A program made the translations under genes and the position numbers. Positions 44,100 through 56,035 of a stretch of 64,000 nucleotides of DNA are shown piece by piece (position 1 is the stretch's first letter; each line of letters begins with the position of its first letter). The notes below the pieces were generated by a model. It searched no databases. It was not told where the DNA came from and saw nothing but the letters and a program-made list of their open reading frames with translations. Source of the stretch: Cryptomeria japonica. Taxonomy: Eukaryota > Streptophyta > Pinopsida > Cupressales > Cupressaceae. Location: NCBI RefSeq assembly GCF_030272615.1, contig NC_081408.1, positions 204,315,113-204,379,112 on the forward strand. The letters run 5' to 3'.

Positions 44100-46262
44100 T
44101 TATACAACAAATTATTTTAAGCCCACTTGACCTTATCAAAAGTGCTGAATTGTTCTCTAAATATAGTCTTGACTGACACCTATCCATTGCTCGTCACCTT
44201 AGACCATATTATCCTCTCTAATTGGACCAATTAGAGGTCATTTCTCAATTTCACCTTAAATCTATTTTCAAACCCAATTCATATCATTCACTAGAGCTTC
44301 AAGAGTACCCCAAGAACAGACAATGGACTGACCCACTATGTAATCTCTAGCCTATCGCCCTTGATATCTTAGAAATGATTCATCACTATTATAAACTAAG
44401 GAACATCTTCCAACATGCCTATATCTAGTTACCTGTCATTTGAAAAACCCATTTTTACTTGGCATAATAATTTTCCTACATTTGCATAAAAATTATAAAT
44501 ATTAGAACCCAAAGAAAGAGAAATCTCATTATCAAGAAATACATCAACATTATTATGAATATATATTGCTTTCATAACCATACTCCATAATTTATTTTTT
44601 CTCATAGATTCACTAGACAAATTTTGGGCACAAAGACATGTTCATATCTATGCTCTTCCTTATTCCTAGACCACGAAATTCAATGGATTTATAGACATCA
44701 TCCCAATTCACCAAATTATATTTAATGTTGTCTTCATAGCCTTTCCAAAGAAAGCACCTCTTAGTCTCATCAATGGTCTTAGGAACCTTACTTGGAATTT
44801 GAAAAATAGACATGGTGTAGAAAGGAACAACACACACAAAAACTTTGATGAGCATTATTCTTCCTGCAAACAACACACAATGCCCTTTTTGATGATTCTT
44901 AAATTCCATTAATTCTACTTATGTCTCCACTCCATTCATTAACCAGGAACTTTCTGGAAACCAACGACATAGCAGGATATTTGCTTGACATTTAATTGAT
45001 TTCAAAACCTAGAACAATGTGAATCTTCAAGCTTTACAAACAATGTGGCTTTAGAAAATCAATGAAAGACTTAGTCTTATTCACCTTTTGTCCTGTAACT
45101 TTCTCATATTACACTATTTTATATTTGAAAGCACAAGCCTCTCTACCAGTGGCTTCACCAAATGAAAGAGTGTCATCTACAAATTGTAGATGAGAAATGT
45201 TATCCACCCCTCTCAAAGCTTGAAACCTTTTAACATCAACATCTTTGACACTATTTTAGATCCTTATAATAAGAACCTCAATCATAATAAGGATTTAAGG
45301 AAAGATGATAAATGGGCCTCGTAGCACTAAAAAAAATAGTTAGAACACCATTGATTAGAATAATGTATGAGGTTGAAGAAATGGAGTTGTGGACTCACTT
45401 ACACAAAGAGTCACTAAATGAAAGATTCCTTGTGATTTTGTTAAGAAAATCCCATGAAACCTTATCATAGGTCTTGTTCATATCCAATTTAATAACTATT
45501 CCATCATTTCTCTTGGTTTGAATAGAGTGAATTAATTTGTGAGCTATGAAAACACCATCCAAGATCTATCTATTCTTTAGAAAACTTCTTTGCTCACCTC
45601 AGATGATGTTCTCTAAACATCCCTTTAATCTTGAAGCAATAACCTTCACCATGAACTTGTAAATAGCATTGCATGGTGTGATAAGCTTGTACTATTAAAG
45701 TTAGCTGGGTCCCTAACCTTTGGAATAAGAGAAATAAAGGTGGAGTTGTAGAGCGTAAATATGGAACTACAAGTCATTCTTTTTTCCATAGCCATCCAAA
45801 CGTCAAACCCCACAATATGTTAAATTTTTTGAAAGAAATCAATCTAGAAACTACCTAGGTTAAATGCCTTCTTGACACTTATAGAAAACATAGAATTGCT
45901 AATTTCTCCCTTGGTGAAAGAGACCGAAAGAACATCATTTTTTCTCCATCATTATGACATAATTAATATTGTTTAATAATCATCTTGTGTATCCCCATCC
46001 TTAACAACTTGGGTGCAAAGTAGAACTTGAAGAATTCTTTTACCTGCAATACTGATAGCTTCCTAATCTTCTAAATAAGTCCCATCATGGGAGTAAATCT
46101 TAGAAATTTGATTTTATTGTCTCCTAATCTTAGTAGTTATATGAAATAAATTGGAATTCTTGTCTCCTTCATTCAACCAATTAACCCTTGATTTTTGTTT
46201 CTATGACATCGAAAAATGGGATTGAGTAGTTTAGGACCTAACCCAACTTTCCTCCATACGTT
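44100..46262 (-). pseudogene. LINE reverse transcriptase
   Basis: Visible motifs in order on the minus strand are WLNEGDKNSNLFH near 46170, then the LDMNKTYDKVSWDFLNKI palm motif at about 45490-45435 and the catalytic HLQFVDDT at 45190-45170. The post-catalytic part is 44909-44613, which includes HCVLFAGRIMLIKVFVCVVP, RCFLWKGYEDN and VNWDDVYKSIEFRGLGIRK. These are typical of plant L1 reverse transcriptases, which copy LINE RNA at the chromosomal nick. FVDD replaces the more usual F/YADD. Multiple stops and frameshifts mean no product is made. Confidence 0.85.
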
Positions 46263-47169
46263 GGAATACAAAAGAGCCTATGGAGATATCTCACATTGAC
46301 TACTTGTGAGAGAAAGAGAGAGTCAAGGAATATCTTTTAGGGTTTCTATTCCTTTGTTGTAATGTAGAGAAGATGTGCAAAATATGATGCAATAACCAAC
46401 GTATGCTAGGAGATGAACAATGAAGAAAACATAAACTGAAAAAGTAGAATCTGACTAAACTAAAACTGAGAAAATGAAAATAGAATTGGAAAATGAACTC
46501 TGAGATGCACCTATTGCTAAAATTTGATGCTTACTATGTAGGACTAAGGTGCGACACCCTAGTCCCTGAGACCGCAGAATGCTAAAAAATTTTATTTTGG
46601 ATTCTGAGAACCTGAAGTGCTAAACTTCCCAAAAATGTTGCAAAATAGGAGGGACCAGGGAACCACACCCTAGTACTAGACTAGGACACCACGCCCTAGC
46701 CCCTAGAAACTAGTATCTTCTTGTGAAGTAGAGTTTGTACTTGTGTCTTCTGTCGGTCCTGAAATTCGTGTGTTTGTCAAATTTCTATACCTGCACGTAC
46801 AAATAGAAAAATGGTGTCTAGGTGGCTATTTAGGGTTTTTCCTTAGTCAAACCCCTTGTTTTGGTGGTTTTCACCTCCACAAATAGCAGATAATGTATTA
46901 AAAATATGTATGTAATAATCTTGTGTCTATGAAAGATCCTAAAATAATAAGAAAGTATATCTAATGTAAATGTAAATATAAATTCCTTGAATCACAAATT
47001 CAATAATGCATCTAAATCATGATTGTAAATCTGAAAATGAATCTCATGAAGCTCAATACAAAGACACAAAAAATAACATGAAACCATACAAAACCTCAAG
47101 GGAGAGGTACAAGTCAATCAACATTTGGTGATCTCCTATTATTCTTCAATGTCTTCAAAGCTCCTATAG
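46263..47169. other. No gene seen
   Basis: Non-coding DNA. Two copies of an ACACCCTAGT.CCT / CCACGCCCTAGCCCCT motif lie at 46553-46707. Confidence 0.5.
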
Positions 47170-48289
47170 TGTCATAAAATTGTGACCCGTGAAATTTTAA
47201 CCACATTTTAGGTGCTCACCTTGGCGACAACATCTTCTTCCCCAACCAAGACCTCTATCTACATTCTCACCCCTTCACCCTCCCTCCTTCAAGACACGTG
47301 GTTGGTTTAGACCCTGTCTGAGCCCTTGTCCCCACCCCTTAGGGTGTCCCTAAGTTAGGTCTGCCCAATCTCCTATGTATATTTTTCCTTTGGGGTTTGT
47401 AATTCGTCTTTGTTGGCCTTCAGTGGTTAAAAATTAATCTTTGAGGCATGTATAAAAGGGGATTTAATTCTCCCATTTGAGAGAAGGATGTGAGGCATAA
47501 GGATAGGATACGGGATTTCAAGATTGTCATCCAACATTCAATCATTCAAGTCTTCTTCATTCATCCATTGGAGCAACATTACAACATTTATTTACAAGCA
47601 TATGTGTGTGTGTTAGGGTTTTGTCATGTTACATGCCATTTCATACAACACTTGTGGTTACATTCAAGAAGAAAAGCAATCATTATCAACAAATTGTAGA
47701 TCTACCAGGTATACACTTCCATCATTTACATTTCATCATTTGCAATTACTTTCTTTCAAGGTTGATTCCTCAACCGAGGTTTGACTAAGGCAAACCCCTA
47801 TCCACAACCCTTCTCCCCTTCTTTTTTGCATGTAGGTTATAGGTGTGCAGCTATAATTACAAAGTTGGGGTCCATTTGCAGAGATGGAAGAACCCTTTTC
47901 GTTTTACGGATTTTGTGGAGGATCATGTACACTCCCACCACGGTCTCGATGAATTTTCTCCAAATTTGCATTTTAAATCCATATTAGTCTATTTAGCTAA
48001 GATTTGAAGTTACAACGTGATCTTGAACCAGTGGCTCCTCATTTCACTCAATCTCTCTCTTTGTTCCACATAGTCAACAAGTCAACTTTTTAATTTACAA
48101 AAGAGGGTAAATCACACTTCAACCCTTGCAATCCACTTGGAATTCACATCCTTGTTTCCCTTGGATTTGGATCTAGTGGATTCAAGCCCTTCTTTTGAAT
48201 GTAAATTTCCTCCGAGTGAAAATCATCCGAGTGACTTCCTTTCTCTCTCCTAGGTGGGAAGTCACTAAGGTCCAGTTTTCCACTTTATA
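47170..48289 (+). repeat. 5' LTR of gypsy C
   Basis: It starts TGTCATAAAATTGTGACCC and ends CCACTTTATA (CA expected). The TATA box TATAAAAGG is at 47451-47459. The block GCAGAGATGGAAGAACCC at 47878 and the 3' end match gypsy B. Confidence 0.65.
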
Positions 48290-48307
48290 TTTTGGTGAGC
48301 CCGATGT
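48290..48307 (+). other. Primer-binding site of gypsy C
   Basis: TTTTGGTGAGCCCGATGT follows the LTR end directly. The gypsy B equivalent differs at two positions. Confidence 0.6.
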
Positions 48308-49188
48308 AAATGCACATTAATTCTAATTTCTCATTATTAGATCTGATTAATTACAATTTGAATTTCAAATTTTCATTTCCAAGTTTGATCTATTTGCAAA
48401 TTTTAGAGGTTAATTGTATAAAAACCCTAATTTTTTATTTTGAGAAAATTAAGCTTGTCAACTGCAAAATTGTACTTGCTTGTTTCAGATCTGATTTCTA
48501 TTTCAAAATTACAATTCAAATCTATCTCTTTGTTCTGAAAATTCAGTGGTTAAATCATGAAACCCTAATTTTTAAGTCATTTTCAACCTTTGACTGCAAA
48601 TTTGACCGATCTAGACATCTCCAAATCAGCTGTTTTTTTTAATTCCATATTAATATCATAATACCTATCATCCATGAAAAAGTTCAAAAAAAGTTGGTCA
48701 GACTATGTGCACTTTCGCTACAGTCCTCGACTTTTTTCCTGAAATTTCAGGAAATGGAATTGATTGTGTTTTTCTGCTTAAATCCATAAATTGGCATACT
48801 TTATCAATTTTAACATCTTTTAAGGTCAAACACAAATTCAAATTTCATCAAATGCAAATTTTGAAAATTAATTTTAACATCTTTTAAGGTTAAACACAAA
48901 TTCAAATTTCATCAAATGCAAATTTTTAAAATTAATTTTCATAAAAGGGTCCTAATTTTAGATATTCTTTTCTAGCAAATTAAGGGACTTTCAATGGCAA
49001 TTAATAAATTGGATTTTCTTGCTCTTTCACATATGATGTTATTGATTTTCACATATATTTACTACAATCATGTGTTGTATAAGAGTTTCTTTTCTTTCAT
49101 GTTACTTCTCTTTATTCATAGAAATTGGTCCTATTGTGTTGATAGTATACCAAAATTATTATCTTTTTAATTTGATCTCAAAGCTTTC
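48308..49188 (+). other. Gypsy C leader
   Basis: This AT-rich leader has AACCCTAATTTTT motifs at about 48423 and 48561, and a tandem duplication of about 55 bp (TTTTAACATCTTTTAAGGT..AAACACAAATTCAAATTTC) at 48808-48930. It is non-coding. Confidence 0.65.
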
Positions 49189-49637
49189 ATGTATCATATA
49201 TGTTGCACTATGGTGATGTTGTTAACAAAATGCATTTCCTTTGTTAATCACCTTCAATATTTTATAGATCCCAAACCTCGACATCCTAATATTTGTACCT
49301 CTCCTAGGGTATCTTGTGTGGATGAAATGAGATCTAATTCTTTACCCAATGATCTTTCTAAAAGAGAGCAAGCATTGGAAAGTAATATGGACCCATCCTC
49401 TCCTCATCCACATACCCTTGAGCAAGGGGGGGCAATATCAAAACATAACCATTCTTACATCTTTAGATCCTCCTTATTCTCCCAATACCTATCTTCAACA
49501 TCAAAGTATATGTAGGGAAGATGATATTATGCATTTTATTCATGACCTTTCCCCTTGCATAGAAATAATTAAAAATGAGCTTTTAGATGATGAAGATGTT
49601 TCTCCTCAATCTCCTACAAAGGATATGCTTGATAAGG
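49189..49637 (+). pseudogene. Gypsy C gag, part 1
   Basis: Coding-like pieces include SICREDDIMHFIHDLSPCIE and DVSPQSPTKDMLDK, ending at the insertion point. Polar, Pro/Ser-rich composition fits the variable N-terminal part of a large gypsy gag. Overlapping frames at 49189-49515 and 49349-49708 show at least one frameshift. The frame resumes past the insertion at 62519 with KEIATLHDTPSPSTNLPRY. The assignment rests on position after the leader and on part 2. Confidence 0.5.
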
Positions 49638-52600
49638 TGTTGGGACTCAATAAAATTGAGTCGAATTTAGAAGCCCAATTCAAAAAATTTCTTTGCATTT
49701 CTAAATAAGTCAGTTTGAATGGCCTAGTTAGAGAGAGGGAAAGTGGAGCCAGTTGATTTTCAAAGGGTAAGGCTCGGGATTCATGTCCCACACCTTTCAT
49801 TTGGCCTATGAAGTGATGTGAAACTTTCAGAATTTGGTTTGGAGAAGCTTATCAAGTACCCATTTTGAGGGGTGAGCTAAAAGTGCATTTTAGGCACAAA
49901 TGCAGTTTTTATTGAGTAGCCTACTTTGAGCGATTATATTTTCTACCCTGTTGATTTTCATAAAGAATTTAAAAATGGATTCAATTGTATGCATAAATGT
50001 GAGTCACCGTGCAAAATTTCAAGTCTTAATGAATCCATTTTCTCAGTTTTTGAAGATCAATCCGTTTGCAGTTTCTATGTTTTGGCAAGTCCCTATTTCG
50101 ACAGCTAGTCGGAGCCCTGTTTCGCACAAGTGTAAAAGTTGCCTCATTAAGTGTCATGTTAGAATGTTTGTTATGGGTTAATGCTGGTATAAATGATGAG
50201 CTATGTTTCCAATTTTAGGCTCCTACCAATCCGTTCGATCGGTTTTCAAAAGGGTTCATTTAGCCATCATTTTTAGTTATTCGTACTTTCAGTGCTATAT
50301 CAGTTTAAGTAGCTGTTTTTATAAGTGTGCCATTTCCATCCAGTTAGGATTTAGGTCGAAATGAGAATTCAAAGATTTAGTATGTACTTCAAGGTACCCG
50401 TGATTCAAATTTGAGGGCCTACAGATGTCATTCGATATTTTTAAGAAAGGCGTCATGTGTTGCCAGAACATTGATTTCATCAGGTTTGCAGTGCCGACAA
50501 AGCCAGTTGGTCATTTTCACCAATTAATATCTCTTCGCTCGGGACTCCTTTTGAGAAACTGTTTGGTAGATTTCATTCTTGCATATCAGAGTACTCACTT
50601 GTCAGATGGCGAGGTCCAGAAAGGTGTTTTGACGACTTTGAAAATTACGTCTTCGCGATTAAATGCGAAAATATGGCGTAATTGCCTGAAGGTTGCAAAA
50701 TTCAGTTTGATGATATGAAAATGTTGCCAATCATTTCCAGAGGTGTGTTTAAGGTGTCTGAAGCTTTTCAGAGGTCAGTTGCATGAAAACAAAAAAAAAT
50801 TTAGTCGAACCCACTTTGGGGCCCGACCTGGCTCAATTGTAATTCGCCAGTAGGAAGGTGAAAGGTGACTTCATTTGACTGGTTACATGTGGATGGATGG
50901 ACATATATCCGAAATGCTAATGTGTAGGCCAAAGAGAGAAATATGTAGTCTTAGATAGCAACTTGTCAGGAAAAACTTCAATACTTAGATTCATTACTCT
51001 CTTGTGTTTTTTCAATCATCTCCTTATATAAGAGATAGAGAGGTCATGGTTCCAATTTCACTCAGACCTTTGATATTATTCAGGGTTTATGTGATTGTCA
51101 ATTTGTTGCAAATTGCTACGTCTTGATGGAATAACAAACACTTCTTGCAGGGAGCAATTGGTTGATCTTTTCAACAATACAATGGTAGATCAAAGCCAAG
51201 AGCTCCACATGCCTCCCCATCTCCCTTTTCTTTGGCATGAGTCTTCCCCTCTCCTGCGTGGTGTGTGAATTGGCAATGCAGATTTTTTCAAGCAAGGAAA
51301 CATAGCAATGAAAAAAACCTCCCACGTGGTGTTGGAAGGGGATAATGTCAATAGTTTTATAACCCCTTTAGCATCCTTCTTCTCCTCACGTGTTGTCCCT
51401 CTAGCAGCAGCAGCAACTTCCTCCCTGCGTGGAAGCCAATTGAGGGTGGAGAGATTTTAAACCAAGTCGAATTTGAAACTATAGAGAAGGTTTGGACACG
51501 GCAAAGTCCACATGATGGGTAAGTGCAGAGGTAAAAAACATGGAGGATGGGTAGCGTGGCATAAAGGGGGCCATAGAAACTTTTAAACAAATGAAATTTT
51601 GCAATAGTAGTCCAATAACCCCTCTGCATGGATGGTGGAGGAAAGGAACAACAAAACATTCAAGCAAATGCCAATCAAATAAAGCCCCCTTATCCCATGC
51701 CCAACATGGTGAAGGAGGTATATAAACTAATTACAAATCTGAGAATGTCTGAAGTAGTGATTCCCTTAGTGTTGTTTCTGATCTTTATTGCTAATTGTAT
51801 GCATCCTTTGCATATATACCCATTTGCATCAGACTGAAATCAGAGATAACATGCATATGTGTAAAATAATATCAGGCATAACAACCATTAAATCATCAAG
51901 ACATAAATATGATAAGAAATTGGCAGATCAGTAGAAGAGTGTCTAGTGAAAAGGGCACAAAATGAAAACAAGCAAATGTAGCACCAGTTTCTCCCTTGCG
52001 TGGATGGTGGAGGAGAAGGAGTATGGAAACCTTCAAAGTGTTTATGACACAGAGAAAATGAGGATAGCAATGTAAAACTGCATTCTCTCCTCCCTCACGT
52101 TGGTGTATGGAAACCCAAAAAAATGCAAATGGAAGCTCCAGTGATGAGTGAGCTGATGGTAAGAAGGCATTGGGGGCGATTTAAAACAATAAAATGCATT
52201 TAGCAATAGAAACCCCCTCTGCATAGCTATTTAGAAGCCACATTAAATATGTAGCAAATGCATTTGGCAGGTATAAAGCTAATGTCCACGACCTTACCAG
52301 CATTTTCCCTCCCCTACGTGGTGTTTGGGCATCAAAATTTCAATAAAATGCATAGAAAACACCATTAAAGTTGCAAAAATTGCTTCAAAATGCATTCCCA
52401 GGTATCATGCATTATCCCATATTCACTATGGAGGGTAACTTTTTGGTATTTAAATGTAAATCTCCACTCATGCATAATGTCAAAGCCATCAAGGCTTTTG
52501 ACAAACGGTGTCTGATGGGTGCCCAAGGTATACCCCATGCGTGTGGGTGCACTTCCCAAGGTGACCAGGAGGTGATAAATGACGACAGGTGGACCCCATG

Positions 52601-54290
52601 CAGACATGCTTCCCAAGGCAGAGAAGCGAATTTTGCAGAGGAGGGTCGCCTTAACTAGTGAGAAAGTCTGAGATGATTCGATGAAGCGCTTTGATTCACG
52701 AAGGCAGGATGTTCACCCATTAGAGGGCATGAAAGAGAGAAAAGTATTTTAAAAAATGCAGTGAGGTAAAGAACATGCAGGTTTCAGGAGATCAGACGGC
52801 TCTCACTGCTTCGTGAAGGCAAGATGCTCACCCATTAGAGGCCACGAAATGGTGAAAGGTGAAATGCAAAATGGCTAAAGCCATGTGGTGATGACATGGT
52901 AGGTACAGTCAGATGTCCAGCAGGTAGGTCCCATCCCGGTGGCGATGATGTGGTGCAAGGTGGTGCCTAGGAGGATGACAAGCAAGCGAACACATGGCGG
53001 TGATGAGGTGTCAGTTGAGGTGGTACCTAGTAGAACCTATGAACCAATCAGAGGCCACCAAGTGGCAGGCCATCAAGGCACAATCAGAGAAAAAATCAAA
53101 ATTAAAATCAGTTTAAATACATAGTGCAAACTATATTAAAAATTCAAAAATTTAAATGATTGTGCATATGTGAATGATTAATTCACCCAAGGCTGTATGT
53201 TTGGCCAAACTATGAAGTATTATATGTTTCTAGAAATCTCTCAGAGTGAGGAATGCACCTATGAATTTTGTTTTAATAAAGATTAGATATTTCGAGAGCA
53301 TTTTCCATGGGAAAGAAGAAGGTAAAGAATTTCAGTTAGAGAAAATAGACACTTGGCAATTTCGATTGCAAATCTGATCTTTCCCTCCTCTTCTTATTCT
53401 CAATTCTTCTCAACTATAGGGGTTCCAAAAATTTGGAGAAATGCTCCAGATTTGATGACTTCCATTTTTTGAATATCTTGACCCAAGTTTGTAAATGCTT
53501 TTGTTTGGTTTTAGGGTATAGAGGATTACAGTGCAATATTCAAGATGTGTTTTCTAGTTGCATGCTTTACTTATGTCAGGCATGAGTAATTTCCCACAAG
53601 ATTGTCTTTGTGATATGTTTTTTTCATTATTATGAATTCAATCCTCAAGGAGGATGAAATTTGTCAATTTCAAGGAAGTTGTGTGATTGTTTGTGGGTAT
53701 CCTTCAAGGAAGGCTTTAAACTCTATAATCAGTCATGAATAATGGAATGTGTCCCAGATTTGATGTTTTTTTTTCAGTGGAACTGAGTAATGCATTAATA
53801 TAAGGTGTTAATGCAGGGATATCATTTGAGGAGAACCAATTGGTGACTAGGATACATATTTAAAGTTCTCTGTGTGACTCTATTGCCCAATGAACAAGGC
53901 ACTGGTCTTACAAGTTTGGGGATGTCGTCAGATCAAACAAATTAAATGAAAATATATTTCCCTTTATGTTTAGGGGTGTGTTCTTCTCATCCCAAGCTCT
54001 ATTTTCATTTATGATTTATACAGATCTTGCCAATCTGTAGTGTGTTTCTAGATTTGGTGAGTTTGTCGAATGATCTATCTGCTTATTATTGATGCAATTA
54101 TCTATCTGTAATCATTGTATTTAATGCATAAAAGGGTGTCCCCCCTAGGTCTAGTAGAACCTAAAGTGCAGGAGGATCATTAGGATCCTATGTTATGTTG
54201 TCCAAGCCCTGAAGTGTTTCATTGATTGAGTTGTCTATCTCATAGATAGATTTGCAGGTGTTCTTGGGTTATCACTTTTGGTGAACAACA
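49638..54290 (+). repeat. 5' LTR, 4.65 kb
   Basis: It starts TGTTGGGACTCA and ends GTGAACAACA. The TATA box TATATAAG is at 51025-51032, so U3 is about 1.4 kb and R-U5 about 3.2 kb. Compared with the other LTR I count about 13 differences in the first 240 bp. A 73-bp piece at 51447-51519 is missing from the 3' LTR. The stretch 51230-52330 has repeated CTCC..CGTGG modules. Confidence 0.9.
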
Positions 54291-54294
54291 AAAA

Positions 54295-54312
54295 TGGTGA
54301 CTCTACTGGGGA
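54295..54312 (+). other. Primer-binding site of the giant-LTR element
   Basis: TGGTGACTCTACTGGGGA lies four bases after the LTR end. It is a slightly altered form of TGGCGACTCTGCTGGGGA, which is common after plant gypsy LTRs. Confidence 0.8.
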
Positions 54313-55039
54313 AGAAATGAAATATTAAGAGTCTCTGGTTGAAAATTTTGTTTCTAAATATAATTGAGTCAGCCCATTGAGATTGCATAGACCTGAAGAT
54401 ATCTTTTATACTTGAGGGATTAGTAGATGATTTGATAAATCCCATTGAGATGTAGATGATTAAAATAGTTGTATACTCAGATAAGTTCTTCATCATAAAA
54501 GTTTTACAAAAGGTGCAGTAAAAGATTTCAGTAACACATAAGTCTGGTATATTTTCCATATTTGTGTTAAATAGCCTGGAGTAAATTGGTTGCAGCGAGA
54601 TTGAAGGAGAAACAGAGAATTAAAATTTGTGTTGAATGGCATTCTGCTGTTCAAAATATCCTGTATGCAAGAGGTGGCAACTCTGAGGTAAAAGACAGTG
54701 CTAAAATGTGAAGTAAATCTTTAGATCTACAAGATTTACAGCTGCAAATCTCCAGGTATTTTTCAGAGGTTTCAAATGCAAAGATATGTGTTCTGAAAAT
54801 TAGAATGTGTAATGTCATTTTCCCATTTAGTGAACAGCACTAGTAAAGAGGGAAAGAGAAGTTTTCAAATTAGTTTGCATATCTATGCTGGGAAAATATT
54901 CAGTGTATGTTATCTTCCGTAGTATGCAAATTTAGGAAGAGCTTTATGTCAAGCAATGTTGTGAAATAGGTTTAGTATAAGGATATGTGCTTGAAGTTTT
55001 TATCCAAGATTGTATAATCATTTGTGGGAGCAAGAATAA
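54313..55039 (+). other. Leader of the giant-LTR element
   Basis: About 730 nt of non-coding leader lie between the primer site and the gag start. I see no reading frame worth noting. Confidence 0.6.
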
Positions 55040-56035
55040 ATGAATAGTGAAGTTTTTCAGCCTTGTGTATTTCCACATATGACCATGTCCAGTGAAATAG
55101 AAAAACCATGTAATAGAAAGAGTTTCAGTATGAAGTATTATGCTGCTATAAATTTTAGAGATATTTTGGGTTACCCAAATCCCATACCCATAGAAATTAG
55201 AAAGTATTTGCCAATTTTTAGTTGGAAGAAATCAGAATCAGCATGTCAACATTTGAAAAGATTTTCAGATTTGATAGGAGAGTTTGAAATTTGCCAAGAA
55301 GATGTATGCATGAAGTTGTTTGTTCAATCATTGAAACAGGATGCAAGGGATTGGTTCTCTTTTTCGCCGGAAGATTGTATTTCCTTATGGGAAGAACTAG
55401 TTTCAGATTTCATGCATCAATTCAATGAGCAGGTGAGTGATTCTGACTTGCTGAAAGAATTTACCTATATACAAATCAGGGAAGATGAATTGGTACCAAT
55501 GTTTAATATCAGATTTTCACAAGATTTGTCCAAAATTTCCAGAAAGTATAAAATTGATGATAAAGTATGTCTGGATGTTTATATGAGTCCATTTGATGAA
55601 AAGATGAGCTTCTTATTCAGAAACAAAGAACCCAAGACTTTGCATGAAGCTTTTAACATAGCTAGGGACATGGAAAATAAATTGAAATTTGGGATAGCCA
55701 AGAGATTTGTGTCTTTTGTAGTTTCTTATCAAAGCACCTTCAATGGTGAAATACCATGTGAAGCTAAGAAAATCATTCCTTGTCTAGGTGCATCAAGCTC
55801 CACAGTTCTGAAAAGTTTTGTTGATGCATGTGTTTCAGATTTAAATGAGAGTCAAGAACCTTTGCTGTTAATGCTAGTTGTCTCTCATAGTAATGATGGG
55901 ATGATCAATGGCAAGTGTTGTGAAAATGTTGATACAGAGGTAGATATATACAAAGGATATGTACCATTTGATTTGTATGCCAGTTATGCTGATTATGTGG
56001 CTACTAACTACCAAGTGAATCATGCATCTCTCTAG
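55040..56035 (+). CDS. Gag of the giant-LTR element
   Basis: The frame is open for 331 codons. The gag core is clear at about residues 60-220: YLPIFSWKKSESACQHLKRF, IGEFEICQEDVCMKLFVQSL, DARDWFSFSPEDCISLWEEL, FMHQFNEQ, then FTYIQIREDELVPMFNIRFS and LHEAFNIARDMENKL. This is the retrotransposon gag fold that builds the particle. No zinc knuckle follows, unlike most gypsy Gags. The TAG at 56033-56035 may be a mutation, because the same frame continues to 56416 with one more stop. The Met at 55040 is the first in frame after the leader and a plausible start. This is the only long gag in the window with no internal stop. Confidence 0.8.
   Translation: MNSEVFQPCVFPHMTMSSEIEKPCNRKSFSMKYYAAINFRDILGYPNPIPIEIRKYLPIFSWKKSESACQHLKRFSDLIGEFEICQEDVCMKLFVQSLKQDARDWFSFSPEDCISLWEELVSDFMHQFNEQVSDSDLLKEFTYIQIREDELVPMFNIRFSQDLSKISRKYKIDDKVCLDVYMSPFDEKMSFLFRNKEPKTLHEAFNIARDMENKLKFGIAKRFVSFVVSYQSTFNGEIPCEAKKIIPCLGASSSTVLKSFVDACVSDLNESQEPLLLMLVVSHSNDGMINGKCCENVDTEVDIYKGYVPFDLYASYADYVATNYQVNHASL

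Larger units (their letters stand above)
42803..46262 (-). mobile_element. L1-type LINE, 5'-truncated, minus strand
   Basis: Reverse transcriptase, a cysteine/histidine region and an RNase H domain follow one another on the minus strand. The 3' tail is an ATTT-type A/T-rich end at 42803-42820. The endonuclease domain expected upstream is absent, so the copy is 5'-truncated near 46262. The reading frame is broken many times. Confidence 0.85.

Noticed and set aside
51357-51667. Minus-strand reading frames in the giant LTR, repeated in the other LTR
   Set aside because: They recur only because the LTR is duplicated. Codon composition and motifs do not support a protein, and they run against LTR transcription.
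52939-53124. Short frame in the GC-richer part of the giant LTR
   Set aside because: It is interrupted in the other LTR copy and has no recognisable domain.
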